A DNA stretch of 14,001 nt from JBDKUD01 sp050943315 (GCA_050943315.1 JBMNOY010000059.1:1-14001); one strand, 5' to 3'; numbered from the stretch's first letter, positions 6,357-13,384 are shown. A program made the numbers and translations. The notes: generated by a model not told the origin, from the sequence alone.

Positions 6357-7185
6357 TATATTTACTCCTCCGGGCAGCAAGGCACAAATTCTCCATTAGT
6401 TTGGCTATAAGAATCGGTCCCATACCCCCCGGCACTGGTAATAGCCAGCCACTCACCTGTTCAACCGAGTCGCGGTCCACATTGCCACAGGTCTTATTGT
6501 TATGCCAGTGGAACCCGGCATCTATAATCAGGGCACCATCCTTAAAATCTTCCCCCCTAGCAACCAGAGGGCTCCCCTTTTCAATTACTACTATATCACT
6601 GTCTTGGGCATATTTAGGGTCATAATCCGGTATCACCGTAACTATACAGGATTTCCGGTTCAAAATTATACTCAGGGGTTGAATTACATCAAATGAATTA
6701 CCCACTAGTGTTGCCTTAAGTCCCTTTAGTTCTGGTAACGTGCGGTCTATTATATCCATACAAGCTAGAGCCGCGCAACTGATAAAATCAGGTTCACCAC
6801 CCATCAGCAAGCCCCGGTTGCGGGGATTAAATCCATCCACATCCTTGCTCGGTTTAATGGCCTGCAGTACTTCGTCCTGATATTCACTTAATCCCCCGGG
6901 CAGAGGCAGTTGAACCAGAATACCGTCTATCCCGGAATTATTGTTCAAATCATTTATCTGCGCCAGCAGGTCTTCCCTGGTTATCTCCCCGGGTAACTTA
7001 ATAATTTCAGTCTTACCTCCAATGGCGACTGACGCTTTTTGTTTCAGCCCTACATAAAGACTGCTTTCCTCGCTGTCACCCACCAGAATAATAGCCAAAC
7101 AGGGAGAAATACCGGCATCATGGTTCTGCTTTTTCAGCTTATCTTTTATTTCACCGGCTATTTGTGTTCCATTTACTATCTGCAT
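6349..7185 (-). CDS. folD: Divergent FolD-type methylenetetrahydrofolate dehydrogenase/cyclohydrolase
   Basis: FolD normally interconverts 5,10-methylene- and 10-formyl-tetrahydrofolate with NADP and supplies one-carbon units for purines and the acetyl-CoA pathway. This 278-residue protein keeps the folate and cyclohydrolase residues: Tyr44 and Lys48 in YVGLKQK, Gln92 in DGILVQLPLP, Asp116/Asp118 in KDVDGFNP, and the C-terminal PVPGGMGP. The NADP part is unusual. The GRSxxVGxP loop is GNSFDVIQP (162-170), the PCTPxG motif is replaced by FISCAALAC, the ICHS(K/R)T strand is VIPDYDP, and VGKP is EKGSP. It may use another cofactor, have only cyclohydrolase activity, or have a different role. The ATG overlaps the preceding stop by one base, with GAGGTGG upstream. 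Identity to the family is secure; its activity is not. Confidence 0.85.
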   Translation of the reverse strand: MQIVNGTQIAGEIKDKLKKQNHDAGISPCLAIILVGDSEESSLYVGLKQKASVAIGGKTEIIKLPGEITREDLLAQINDLNNNSGIDGILVQLPLPGGLSEYQDEVLQAIKPSKDVDGFNPRNRGLLMGGEPDFISCAALACMDIIDRTLPELKGLKATLVGNSFDVIQPLSIILNRKSCIVTVIPDYDPKYAQDSDIVVIEKGSPLVARGEDFKDGALIIDAGFHWHNNKTCGNVDRDSVEQVSGWLLPVPGGMGPILIAKLMENLCLAARRSKYSD

Positions 7186-8180
7186 TACCCAACCACCTCA
7201 TTGTTTTTATGTAAGTTCCCTTCTTTAGCTGCCAGACTGCCCAGCATAGCAACCCCCACAGCATTATCAGTACTTAACTGGGGTGAAGCAAAATAAAGCT
7301 TAAAACCGACTGACGGGTGCTCCAGTCTATCTACCAGGCGCTGGCGAATCAGACTGTTGGCCATTACCCCGCCCACTAATAGGACCTGTGTCTGTCCGGT
7401 TTTTTCCGCTTCATAAAGCAGGCTTTTTTCCAGGGTATTAGCGATAGCCCGCAATACCGCAAAAGCCACATCCTGGCATGGTACTCCCTGCTTTATCAGG
7501 TTTAAAGCCTGATTCTCCGCCCCCGAAAAAGAAAACCCTTCTCTGGTTACTGCTGATGCTATTCTAATACCAGTCTGGCCGGTTGATTGACAGGCTAACT
7601 CTTCCATTTTCCGGCCAGATGGGAACGGCAATCCCATAGCTACCCCTATCCGGTCTACCAGCTGCCCGGCATGCAAATCCGAACCTGCCATATCAACTGT
7701 TATATAAAATGAATCAGGTTTCACCCGTCGGACATTTAGAACCTCGGAAGTTCCCCCCGAGAAGTGTACGGCTAGAAAAGATTCTTGATTAAAGAGCTCG
7801 TCGTTATTCACCAGTCCAGCCATGATATGGCCTTCTTGATGGCTCACTTCATACAGCGGAACACCGGAAAAGGAACTTAAAGTTCTGGCCTGGGATAACC
7901 CGGCCAGAAATACCGGCATATAACTTCCCTCTACCCGGCGGGGGTAGGCGCTTACAGCTATAGATGCCACTCTATGGGCGGAAATGATTGGTGCTAGGCG
8001 GTTAAAAAGATGGGGAAGATTTTTGGTATGGTAAAACATGGCCTCTGACTGCCGCAACCCTCTTTTACCCTTATCCACCGGTAAGACAATTCTCTCATCA
8101 GCCAGTAAATGTTGCTGCTCGTCCACCAGTGCTACCGATGTGGTATAAGCACTGGTATCAATCCCCAGGGAAATATTCAT
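7185..8180 (-). CDS. Kae1/TsaD-like paralogue (ASKHA fold, O-sialoglycoprotein endopeptidase-like)
   Basis: A 331-residue protein of the Kae1/TsaD superfamily. TsaD itself transfers threonylcarbamoyl to A37 of ANN-decoding tRNAs. Metal ligands are kept: His114 and His118 in VSHQEGHIMAG and Asp305 in QLSTDNAVGVA. The nucleotide-site strands VHFSGGTSEV and LLVGGVMANSLIRQRL are also present. Other TsaD signatures are changed: ESSCDET is DTSAYTT near the N-terminus, SGGHT is SGGTS, and the GETxDDAxGEAFDK helix is replaced by GSDLHAGQLVDRIG. It is therefore likely a paralogue beside a canonical tsaD elsewhere, with unknown substrate. From memory, similar genes annotated as O-sialoglycoprotein endopeptidase recur in Clostridia near nusB and folD. 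The ATG overlaps the nusB stop (ATGA), with AAGGGAG upstream. Confidence 0.8.
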   Translation of the reverse strand: MNISLGIDTSAYTTSVALVDEQQHLLADERIVLPVDKGKRGLRQSEAMFYHTKNLPHLFNRLAPIISAHRVASIAVSAYPRRVEGSYMPVFLAGLSQARTLSSFSGVPLYEVSHQEGHIMAGLVNNDELFNQESFLAVHFSGGTSEVLNVRRVKPDSFYITVDMAGSDLHAGQLVDRIGVAMGLPFPSGRKMEELACQSTGQTGIRIASAVTREGFSFSGAENQALNLIKQGVPCQDVAFAVLRAIANTLEKSLLYEAEKTGQTQVLLVGGVMANSLIRQRLVDRLEHPSVGFKLYFASPQLSTDNAVGVAMLGSLAAKEGNLHKNNEVVG

Positions 8181-8578
8181 GTTTTATCTCCCTTAATTTT
8201 GTCAAGAATAGCATTGACAAAGCTACCCGAGTTCTCTTCCCCATAGCGTTTGGATATTTCGATGGCTTCATCAATGGCGACCACAGATTGCGCATCTTCC
8301 GTAAACAATATTTCATAGCCGGCAATTCTCATAACATTTTTATCCACTGAAGACATTCTTTCAATGGTCCAATCCTTTGCATAGCGAGATATGCTCTCAT
8401 CAATCTCTGCCAGATGATTAAGGCAGCCTTCAATGAGCCCCCAGGAAAAGTCACGATCCTTTTCCGCCAGTTGTACATCATTGGCTAAATAGTCAAATGC
8501 TTTTTGCGGATCAGCATTAACCTGGTCAACTTGAAATAATACTTTAAAAGCTACCTCGCGTGCTTTTCTTCTGCTCAA
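8177..8578 (-). CDS. nusB: Transcription antitermination factor NusB
   Basis: NusB binds boxA RNA with NusE (ribosomal protein S10) and promotes antitermination in rRNA operons. The 133-residue all-helical protein shows the N-terminal SRRKAREVAFKVLFQVDQ, the central DWTIERMSSVDKNVMRIAGYEILF and the C-terminal AIDEAIEISKRYGEENSGSFVNAIL motifs, all typical and intact. The start is a TTG at 8578 with AAGGGAAG seven to eight bases upstream; it gives the usual MSRRKAR beginning. It opens the tightly packed nusB-Kae1-like-folD-xseA-xseB-ispA run after the terminator-like hairpin at 8632-8665. A weak promoter guess (TTGAAT, 19-base spacer, TATATT at 8614-8609) would lie in the gap. Confidence 0.96.
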   Translation of the reverse strand: MSRRKAREVAFKVLFQVDQVNADPQKAFDYLANDVQLAEKDRDFSWGLIEGCLNHLAEIDESISRYAKDWTIERMSSVDKNVMRIAGYEILFTEDAQSVVAIDEAIEISKRYGEENSGSFVNAILDKIKGDKT

Positions 8579-8624
8579 CTTTATCTTCCCTTCGTAATTA
8601 AGTCAAATAATATAGACTCCCTGC

Positions 8625-8665
8625 CGGAAAAAAATTCAAGTCAAGAGCCATCCCAACTTGAATTT
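8625..8665 (-). terminator. Candidate intrinsic terminator after the DUF2273 gene
   Basis: On the minus strand a perfect ten-base inverted repeat AAATTCAAGT, 14-base loop, ACTTGAATTT (8665-8632) runs into a T-run of seven. It starts eight bases after the DUF2273 stop codon. The stem is AT-rich, so termination may be partial. It separates the Asp23 module from nusB. Confidence 0.6.
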
Positions 8666-8672
8666 CTTAGTT

Positions 8673-8894
8673 TTATTGCTTATCTTTAAACATCTGCTTC
8701 AACCAGCTGTCAAAGCTCTTGTTTTCATCTAATCTCTTGCCAATAAAATACCCCAAAACAATACAAAAGATTATAAAAACCGATCGCCAGAACCCATAGG
8801 TTAAAATTAGAAGACTGGCCACTAAACCGAGAATAATACCAATTGTTTTACCCCGATGTTCCTGCAAAATATAGGTTAAAATCTTTTCCCACAC
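8673..8894 (-). CDS. DUF2273 small membrane protein
   Basis: Small membrane protein of 73 residues with two hydrophobic segments (about residues 17-32 and 34-50) and a charged C-terminus. It matches the DUF2273 family, often found next to asp23 and amaP in Firmicutes and thought to belong to the Asp23 envelope-stress complex. The biochemical role is unknown. I chose the GTG at 8894 (MWEKILTYILQEHRGKTIG) because AAGGGGG lies eight bases upstream. An ATG at 8951 would read through the end of amaP in another frame. The gap to the amaP stop is 13 bases, so the two are co-transcribed. Confidence 0.82.
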   Translation of the reverse strand: MWEKILTYILQEHRGKTIGIILGLVASLLILTYGFWRSVFIIFCIVLGYFIGKRLDENKSFDSWLKQMFKDKQ

Positions 8895-8907
8895 AATGCT
8901 TGCCCCC

Positions 8908-9450
8908 TTAACTACCGGCACGCTGACGAGCAGCTTCGTTGAAATCATCAACCAGAATTTTTACTTCTGCCACCTGGAGTCCGGCAATATTTTCAATATG
9001 ATCCTTAACCTTGGCTTGGATCGATTTACTAATTTCCGGAATATTATGTTCGGGGTTGATCATCATATGCAGATATATTAAAAGCCCATCCGGTCCGTTA
9101 CTGACCACCGGACGAATGTCTTTAACACCCTCAACTTTTCTAACTGCTTTCATGATTATAACTTTGATAGCAGGAACAGTTATGGAAACTTGCCCGGATA
9201 AGTTCCCGTCCACAATTATTGACTCGGACGGCTTTTTCTTGTTAAGCATGCTCATTAAAACCATCAGAGATAATATTATCACCACCACCGCCACAACACC
9301 GGTAATCATTCGGTTCTGCGGAGTGGCGAAAGCAAGTTGCAAATAATCCCATGATTTCCTAATACCCATAGAAACACTTACTGCAAATCCGGCAATAAAA
9401 AGAACCAGCAAGCTGTATATGACTAGAATAATTCGCCAGACTAATGGCAT
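8908..9450 (-). CDS. amaP: Alkaline shock response membrane anchor protein AmaP
   Basis: Membrane protein of 180 residues that in Staphylococcus tethers Asp23 to the cytoplasmic membrane. Two transmembrane helices (about residues 5-27 and 48-68) form a hairpin. The cytosolic C-terminal domain, including GQVSITVPAIKVIIMKAVRKVEGVKDIRPVV and LHMMINPEHNIPEISKSIQAKVKDHIENIAGLQVAEVKILVDD in pieces, resembles the Asp23 fold itself. The ATG has AAGGGAG eight bases upstream. A strong hairpin sits between it and asp23, and it is followed closely by the DUF2273 gene. The three genes form an envelope-stress module. Confidence 0.88.
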   Translation of the reverse strand: MPLVWRIILVIYSLLVLFIAGFAVSVSMGIRKSWDYLQLAFATPQNRMITGVVAVVVIILSLMVLMSMLNKKKPSESIIVDGNLSGQVSITVPAIKVIIMKAVRKVEGVKDIRPVVSNGPDGLLIYLHMMINPEHNIPEISKSIQAKVKDHIENIAGLQVAEVKILVDDFNEAARQRAGS

Positions 9451-9482
9451 AATATTATCTCCCTTCAGCTAAAATAATGCAG

Positions 9483-9514
9483 ATAACCCCCTGAATATAC
9501 ATACAGGGGGTTAT
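9483..9514 (-). terminator. Strong hairpin between asp23 and amaP
   Basis: Perfect eleven-base stem ATAACCCCCTG / CAGGGGGTTAT with a ten-base loop, 19 bases downstream of the asp23 stop. The minus-strand sequence after the stem (CTGCATTATTTTAG) has only a weak T-run. It may be a partial terminator or an mRNA-stabilising hairpin that makes asp23 more abundant than amaP. Confidence 0.55.
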
Positions 9515-9533
9515 AGTGCTCCTTCTGGACAAT

Positions 9534-9938
9534 TTAATCGTTCACCAGTTCTGCCGCAATTTCGTTATCGGCATTATTTTTTTTCATAGCTACACCTACT
9601 ATATGGACATTAACTATAGTAACATTTAATCCCGTCATTGTCTCAACAGCTGATTTAACTTCTTTTTGGACCTTCTCTGCCACCTGGGGAATAGGAAAAC
9701 CAAAATCCACAACTATGTATATGTTTATATTTATTTCATCTTCTTTAGCTTCTACTTTTATACCTTTGCCAAAATTCTTCTTACCCAGCTTCTCAACAAA
9801 ATCGGTCCCCCATCCTCCGCTTAAAGCAGAGACTCCTTCCACTTCAACCGCTGCCAGACCGGCCACCGTTGAGACTACTTCGTCGGCAATGCGAATCGCG
9901 CCAAGTTCACCGATAATTTCAGACTTAGGTGCTTCCAT
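9534..9938 (-). CDS. Asp23/Gls24 family envelope stress protein
   Basis: Cytosolic protein of 134 residues of the Asp23/Gls24 (DUF322) family, related to Bacillus YqhY. YqhY-type proteins sit beside accB-accC and influence acetyl-CoA carboxylase balance in Bacillus; Asp23 forms membrane-attached assemblies via AmaP in staphylococci. The family pattern is clear: IRIADEVVSTVAGLAAVEVEGV, VVDFGFPIPQVAEKVQKEV and the C-terminal VNVHIVGV, here in short pieces. I chose the ATG at 9938 since AGGAGG is eight bases upstream; a GTG at 9947 overlaps that site. It has its own candidate promoter after accC. Its context, between acc genes and amaP, combines the Bacillus and Staphylococcus arrangements. Confidence 0.92.
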   Translation of the reverse strand: MEAPKSEIIGELGAIRIADEVVSTVAGLAAVEVEGVSALSGGWGTDFVEKLGKKNFGKGIKVEAKEDEININIYIVVDFGFPIPQVAEKVQKEVKSAVETMTGLNVTIVNVHIVGVAMKKNNADNEIAAELVND

Positions 9939-9966
9939 ATTCTTCACCTCCTAATTTATATCTGCT

Positions 9967-9995
9967 ATTTTATCAAGTGTTACATTTAATAGCAA
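9967..9995 (-). promoter_or_regulatory. Candidate promoter of the asp23-amaP-DUF2273 unit
   Basis: On the minus strand TTGCTA (9995-9990, 4 of 6 to the -35 consensus), a 17-base spacer and TAAAAT (9972-9967, 5 of 6 to the -10 consensus) lie in the gap between accC and asp23, about 30 bases before the asp23 ATG. Confidence 0.5.
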
Positions 9996-10002
9996 ATATT
10001 TG

Positions 10003-11352
10003 TTAGATGCGGTCATTCATCCGGCGCTGAATAAAATTGGTGTAAACCTCGCCTTTCCTGAAAAAAGCATTATCCAGTATTTTTAGATGGAAGGGAATAG
10101 TGGTAGCAACATTCTCTACCTCAAATTCCTGTAAAGCCCGTTTCATTCTAGCGATGGCTTCGTTGCGGTTCTGCCCCCAAACTATCAGCTTGGCCACCAT
10201 GGAATCATAATAAGGCAAAATAGTATAATCCGGATAAACGCAGGAGTCAACCCTCACTCCAGGTCCCCCTGGCAGAAGATATGACCCTACCGTCCCCGGG
10301 GAGGGGCGGAAATCATGATCCGGATCTTCGGCATTAATGCGGCATTCAATGGCCCAACCATTTATAATGATATCTTTTTGTGAAAAGGAAAGTTTTTCAC
10401 CGGCGGCAATCTTTATCTGCTCCTTAACAATGTCGATACCGGTAACCATCTCAGTAACCCCATGTTCAACCTGCACCCGGGTATTCATTTCCATAAAATA
10501 AAAATTGCGATCCTTGTCTACCAGGAATTCAACCGTTCCCGCACTACAGTATCCGGCCGCGGCAGCTGCATCAACGGCCACCTGCCCCATTTTTGCGCGC
10601 AGTGTGGCATCGACAAAGGTAGACGGGGCTTCCTCCAGCAATTTCTGGTTGCGCCGCTGGATAGAGCAATCCCTTTCTCCCAAATGAACTATGTTGCCAT
10701 GTTCATCAGCTAATATCTGTATTTCAATATGACGCGGTTCTTCTATATATTTTTCAATATATACTTCATCATTGCCAAAAGCTGCCCCGGCTTCCATCTT
10801 GGCCGTTTGAATCGCTTCTTTCAGTGCTGACTGGTTATGAGCAAGGCGCATACCTTTGCCGCCCCCGCCCGCTGACGCCTTTATCATTACCGGATAACCA
10901 GTGTTTTCGGCTACTTTAACCGCTTCCTGGTAATTGGCTACAGCTCCGCTGCTGCCAGGTATTAGGGGCACCTTGGCCTTTCTCACCAGCTCGCGGGCTT
11001 GTACTTTGTTCCCCATTAACTGAATCGTAGCTGGTTTAGGTCCAATAAACTTTATCTTATTAGCTTCACATAATTCAGCAAAATACGCATTCTCAGCCAG
11101 GAAACCATATCCCGGGTGTATGGCATCAGCTCCGGTTACCTTGGCTGCTGATAAAATATTAGGAATATTCAAGTAACTCTGACTGGCGGGCGGAGCGCCA
11201 ATACATACAGCTTGATCTGCCATCTTCACGTGCAGACTGTTGCGGTCGGCAGTTGAGTAGACTGCCACGGTTTCAATATCCAATTCACGGCATGCCCTGA
11301 TAATTCTTAGTGCAATCTCGCCACGATTGGCAATCAAGACTTTAGAAAACAA
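10003..11352 (-). CDS. accC: Biotin carboxylase (acetyl-CoA / pyruvate carboxylase subunit)
   Basis: ATP-grasp enzyme that carboxylates the biotin of a carrier protein using ATP and bicarbonate. With the TTG start at 11352 it has 449 residues, the same length as E. coli AccC, and begins MFSKVLIANRGEIALRI. The TTG has AGGGG seven bases upstream; an ATG at 11421 would overlap the preceding gene by 59 bases. Visible motifs are the glycine-rich ATP loop MIKASAGGGGKGMRL, ERDCSIQRRNQKLLEEAPS, and the catalytic region EMNTRVQVEHGVTEMVTG. The last has Gly where nearly all family members have Pro (EHPVTE). The gap to the accB stop is ten bases. The partner carrier is the fused or free AccB next to it. 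Together with the carboxyltransferase it could form pyruvate carboxylase; AccA/AccD for acetyl-CoA carboxylase are not in the window. Confidence 0.95.
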   Translation of the reverse strand: MFSKVLIANRGEIALRIIRACRELDIETVAVYSTADRNSLHVKMADQAVCIGAPPASQSYLNIPNILSAAKVTGADAIHPGYGFLAENAYFAELCEANKIKFIGPKPATIQLMGNKVQARELVRKAKVPLIPGSSGAVANYQEAVKVAENTGYPVMIKASAGGGGKGMRLAHNQSALKEAIQTAKMEAGAAFGNDEVYIEKYIEEPRHIEIQILADEHGNIVHLGERDCSIQRRNQKLLEEAPSTFVDATLRAKMGQVAVDAAAAAGYCSAGTVEFLVDKDRNFYFMEMNTRVQVEHGVTEMVTGIDIVKEQIKIAAGEKLSFSQKDIIINGWAIECRINAEDPDHDFRPSPGTVGSYLLPGGPGVRVDSCVYPDYTILPYYDSMVAKLIVWGQNRNEAIARMKRALQEFEVENVATTIPFHLKILDNAFFRKGEVYTNFIQRRMNDRI

Positions 11353-11362
11353 CTTACCACCC

Positions 11363-11800
11363 CTAATCTCTTTCCAACAGAAAGAGGGTTTGTCCGAATT
11401 CCACCGGTTCAGCATTATCAACTGCTATTTCTACTATCGTTCCGGCCGCTTCCGCCTTAATCTCATTCATCAGTTTCATGGCTTCGACGATACATAAAGT
11501 CTGTCCCGGTTCAACATGATCTCCAACCTGCACAAACGGACCCGCGTCTGGAGAAGGCGCTCTGTAAAAGGTCCCTACCATCGGTGAAGTAATTTCGATA
11601 ATATTCTCATTATCTTCAGCTTTCTGTGTTTCCTTTGTGGTAGGAGCAACACTCACCCCATTGGTTGTCGGTGTGGTCTCATGACTGCCACTGGAAGATT
11701 TGCGCAAGCTAAGTCTGTAATCCTGTTTTTGCAGTTCCAGTTCAGTTACGGTTGTCTGATCCAACAATAAAATCAGTTCTCTTATTTCATCAATGTTCAT
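11363..11800 (-). CDS. accB: Possible internally started free AccB (biotin carboxyl carrier protein)
   Basis: Within the fused gene an ATG at 11800 begins a 145-residue frame that is a complete biotin carboxyl carrier protein of acetyl-CoA carboxylase (E. coli AccB has 156). It starts with MNIDEIRELILLLDQTTVTE, continues through a low-complexity Ser/Thr/Pro linker, and ends in the biotinyl domain with Lys109 in EAMKLMNEI. GGGGGAG at 11815-11809 is eight bases upstream, the same spacing used by the other genes here. A separate AccB could therefore be made for fatty acid synthesis besides the fusion. Whether the internal start is used is inference. Confidence 0.5.
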   Translation of the reverse strand: MNIDEIRELILLLDQTTVTELELQKQDYRLSLRKSSSGSHETTPTTNGVSVAPTTKETQKAEDNENIIEITSPMVGTFYRAPSPDAGPFVQVGDHVEPGQTLCIVEAMKLMNEIKAEAAGTIVEIAVDNAEPVEFGQTLFLLERD

Positions 11801-13258
11801 ATCATCGTCTCCCCCATGAACTAATCTCTTTCTAGCATTGGGAGCAGGCTTTCTGGTGACCTCCTCCTGGTTGAGTTCTTTCCCCACTTCATCTTTGGAT
11901 AAAATCTGGGGGATATCTTCCGGGTTACTATTCTCACGGTAATCAAAAAATTTTAATGCTACCTGGGGAAATAGAATGTAAGTCAGAATATCCTCTTCAC
12001 TTTTGGCAATATCGCCTATCTCTTGTTTTCCCTTCTCCCATCCGGGTTCCAGTAAATCAGCCGGTCTTTGCGTAATAACTTCCTCGCTGCCGATAATCTT
12101 TTCTTTAATATCCTGGCTGATTTGCTCCGGGGGCCGGCCATATAATCCCCGGACATAATCCTTAACTTCGCCGGGACATAACTTATATCTTTCTCCCATT
12201 AATACATTGAGTACAGCCTGAATACCTATTATTTGGCTGGTAGGTGTCACCAGCGGCGGGTATCCCATATCCTTCCTAACCCGCGGTATCTCTTCCAACA
12301 CCTCATCCAACCGGTCTGAAGCTTTCTGTTCCTCCAACTGGGATACCAGATTGGAAATCATCCCCCCGGGGACTTGATGTTCAAAGACTTTCATGTCGGC
12401 TATGCGGGTAACTCCGCGTTCAAATCCTTTATGTTTGCGGATTTTTTCAAAATGGTTGGCTATAACAAATAAATCATGCAACTTAAGACCGGTGTCCCAT
12501 TGTGAGCCCTGAAGTGCCCTGACTATTGTCTCCACGGGCGGCTGCGAGGAACCAAAGGCCATAGGTACACTGGCAGTATCTATTATATCCACTCCCGCTT
12601 CGGCAGCTTTAATGCAAGAAGCAATAGCCAGTCCCCCTATGTAATGGGTATGCAACTGTACGGGAAGCCCTACCTCCTGCTTCATTCTCTTCACCAGTTC
12701 ATAGGAAGCATAAGGATCCAGCAAACCGGCCATATCCTTGATACAAATCGAATCTGCCCCCATATCTTTTAACTGCAAAGCCGTACTTATAAAATGATTC
12801 ATGGAGTGAACCGGGCTAACTGTATATACCACACACGCCTGAGCATGTTTACCGGTTTTCTTAACAGCCCGCATGCAGGCTTCCAGATTGCGTATGTCGT
12901 TTAGGGCATCAAACATTCTAAAGATGTCTATGCCGTTTTCAGCTGCTTTGTCAACAAACCGTTCTACTACATCATCTGGGTAATGGGTATATCCCACCAG
13001 GGACTGGCCCCTTAATAACATCTGCAGCTGAGTATTTTTAACATGTTTACGAATAATTCTGAGCCTTTCCCATGGATCCTCTTTCAAGTACCGGATACAA
13101 ACATCAAATGTAGCCCCGCCCCATACTTCCAGGGAATAGTAACCGACACCGTCCAGATTTTCAAGCACTGGCAACATATCATCAGTGGTCATTCTCGTAG
13201 CCCACAAGCTCTGGTGGGCATCCCGGAGGCTTGTATCAGTTATCCTAATTCTGCTCAA
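11363..13258 (-). CDS. Pyruvate/oxaloacetate carboxyltransferase fused to AccB biotin carrier
   Basis: A 631-residue fusion. Residues 1 to about 270 are a DRE-TIM-type carboxyltransferase barrel (PycB/OadA/transcarboxylase 5S). It has ITDTSLRDAHQSL, the lysine of CIKDMAGLL, thought to be carboxylated, and the metal-binding His-x-His in QLHTHYIGG. The conserved carboxylase domain follows to about 460, then a charged linker. Residues 487-631 are a whole AccB, from its own N-terminus (MNIDEIRELILLLDQ) through a Ser/Thr-rich linker to the biotinyl domain with Lys595 in EAMKLMNEI. OadA and PycB proteins often carry a biotinyl domain, but the AccB N-terminal segment at the junction points to fusion of two genes. 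The TTG at 13258 is chosen because GGGAGG lies seven bases upstream; an ATG at 13285 would precede that site. Likely half of pyruvate carboxylase (pyruvate to oxaloacetate) with AccC; oxaloacetate decarboxylation is the alternative. Confidence 0.88.
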   Translation of the reverse strand: MSRIRITDTSLRDAHQSLWATRMTTDDMLPVLENLDGVGYYSLEVWGGATFDVCIRYLKEDPWERLRIIRKHVKNTQLQMLLRGQSLVGYTHYPDDVVERFVDKAAENGIDIFRMFDALNDIRNLEACMRAVKKTGKHAQACVVYTVSPVHSMNHFISTALQLKDMGADSICIKDMAGLLDPYASYELVKRMKQEVGLPVQLHTHYIGGLAIASCIKAAEAGVDIIDTASVPMAFGSSQPPVETIVRALQGSQWDTGLKLHDLFVIANHFEKIRKHKGFERGVTRIADMKVFEHQVPGGMISNLVSQLEEQKASDRLDEVLEEIPRVRKDMGYPPLVTPTSQIIGIQAVLNVLMGERYKLCPGEVKDYVRGLYGRPPEQISQDIKEKIIGSEEVITQRPADLLEPGWEKGKQEIGDIAKSEEDILTYILFPQVALKFFDYRENSNPEDIPQILSKDEVGKELNQEEVTRKPAPNARKRLVHGGDDDMNIDEIRELILLLDQTTVTELELQKQDYRLSLRKSSSGSHETTPTTNGVSVAPTTKETQKAEDNENIIEITSPMVGTFYRAPSPDAGPFVQVGDHVEPGQTLCIVEAMKLMNEIKAEAAGTIVEIAVDNAEPVEFGQTLFLLERD

Positions 13259-13363
13259 TTTCAATCCTCCCACTATATAACACATGTTAGCAATAATATG
13301 TATTTGGCATATCTAATAAGTGTGGTCATAGGCAATAAAAATTAAACATCCATATATAAATAG

Positions 13364-13384
13364 ACTCAGGCACCTGGCCTGAGT
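13364..13384 (-). terminator. Hairpin after spoIIIAH
   Basis: Perfect eight-base stem ACTCAGGC / GCCTGAGT with a five-base loop, about 90 bases downstream of the spoIIIAH stop. The minus-strand sequence after it (CTATTTATATATGG) is T-rich but not a clean T-run. It plausibly ends the sporulation operon ahead of the carboxylase operon. The 217-base gap it lies in holds no gene that I can support, nor a clear promoter. Confidence 0.55.

Noticed and set aside
8609..8639. Possible nusB promoter TTGAAT-19-TATATT
   Set aside because: The spacer is too long and the -35 box lies inside the terminator stem, so it is only noted under nusB.
9011..9346. 111-codon plus-strand ORF opposite amaP
   Set aside because: The minus-strand frame is a clear AmaP with its own ribosome site; this one is low-complexity shadow sequence.
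13259..13363. Search for a FapR-type operator or clear sigma-A promoter before the carboxyltransferase gene
   Set aside because: No FapR-like palindrome and no -35/-10 pair better than 3 of 6 matches with proper spacing was found.
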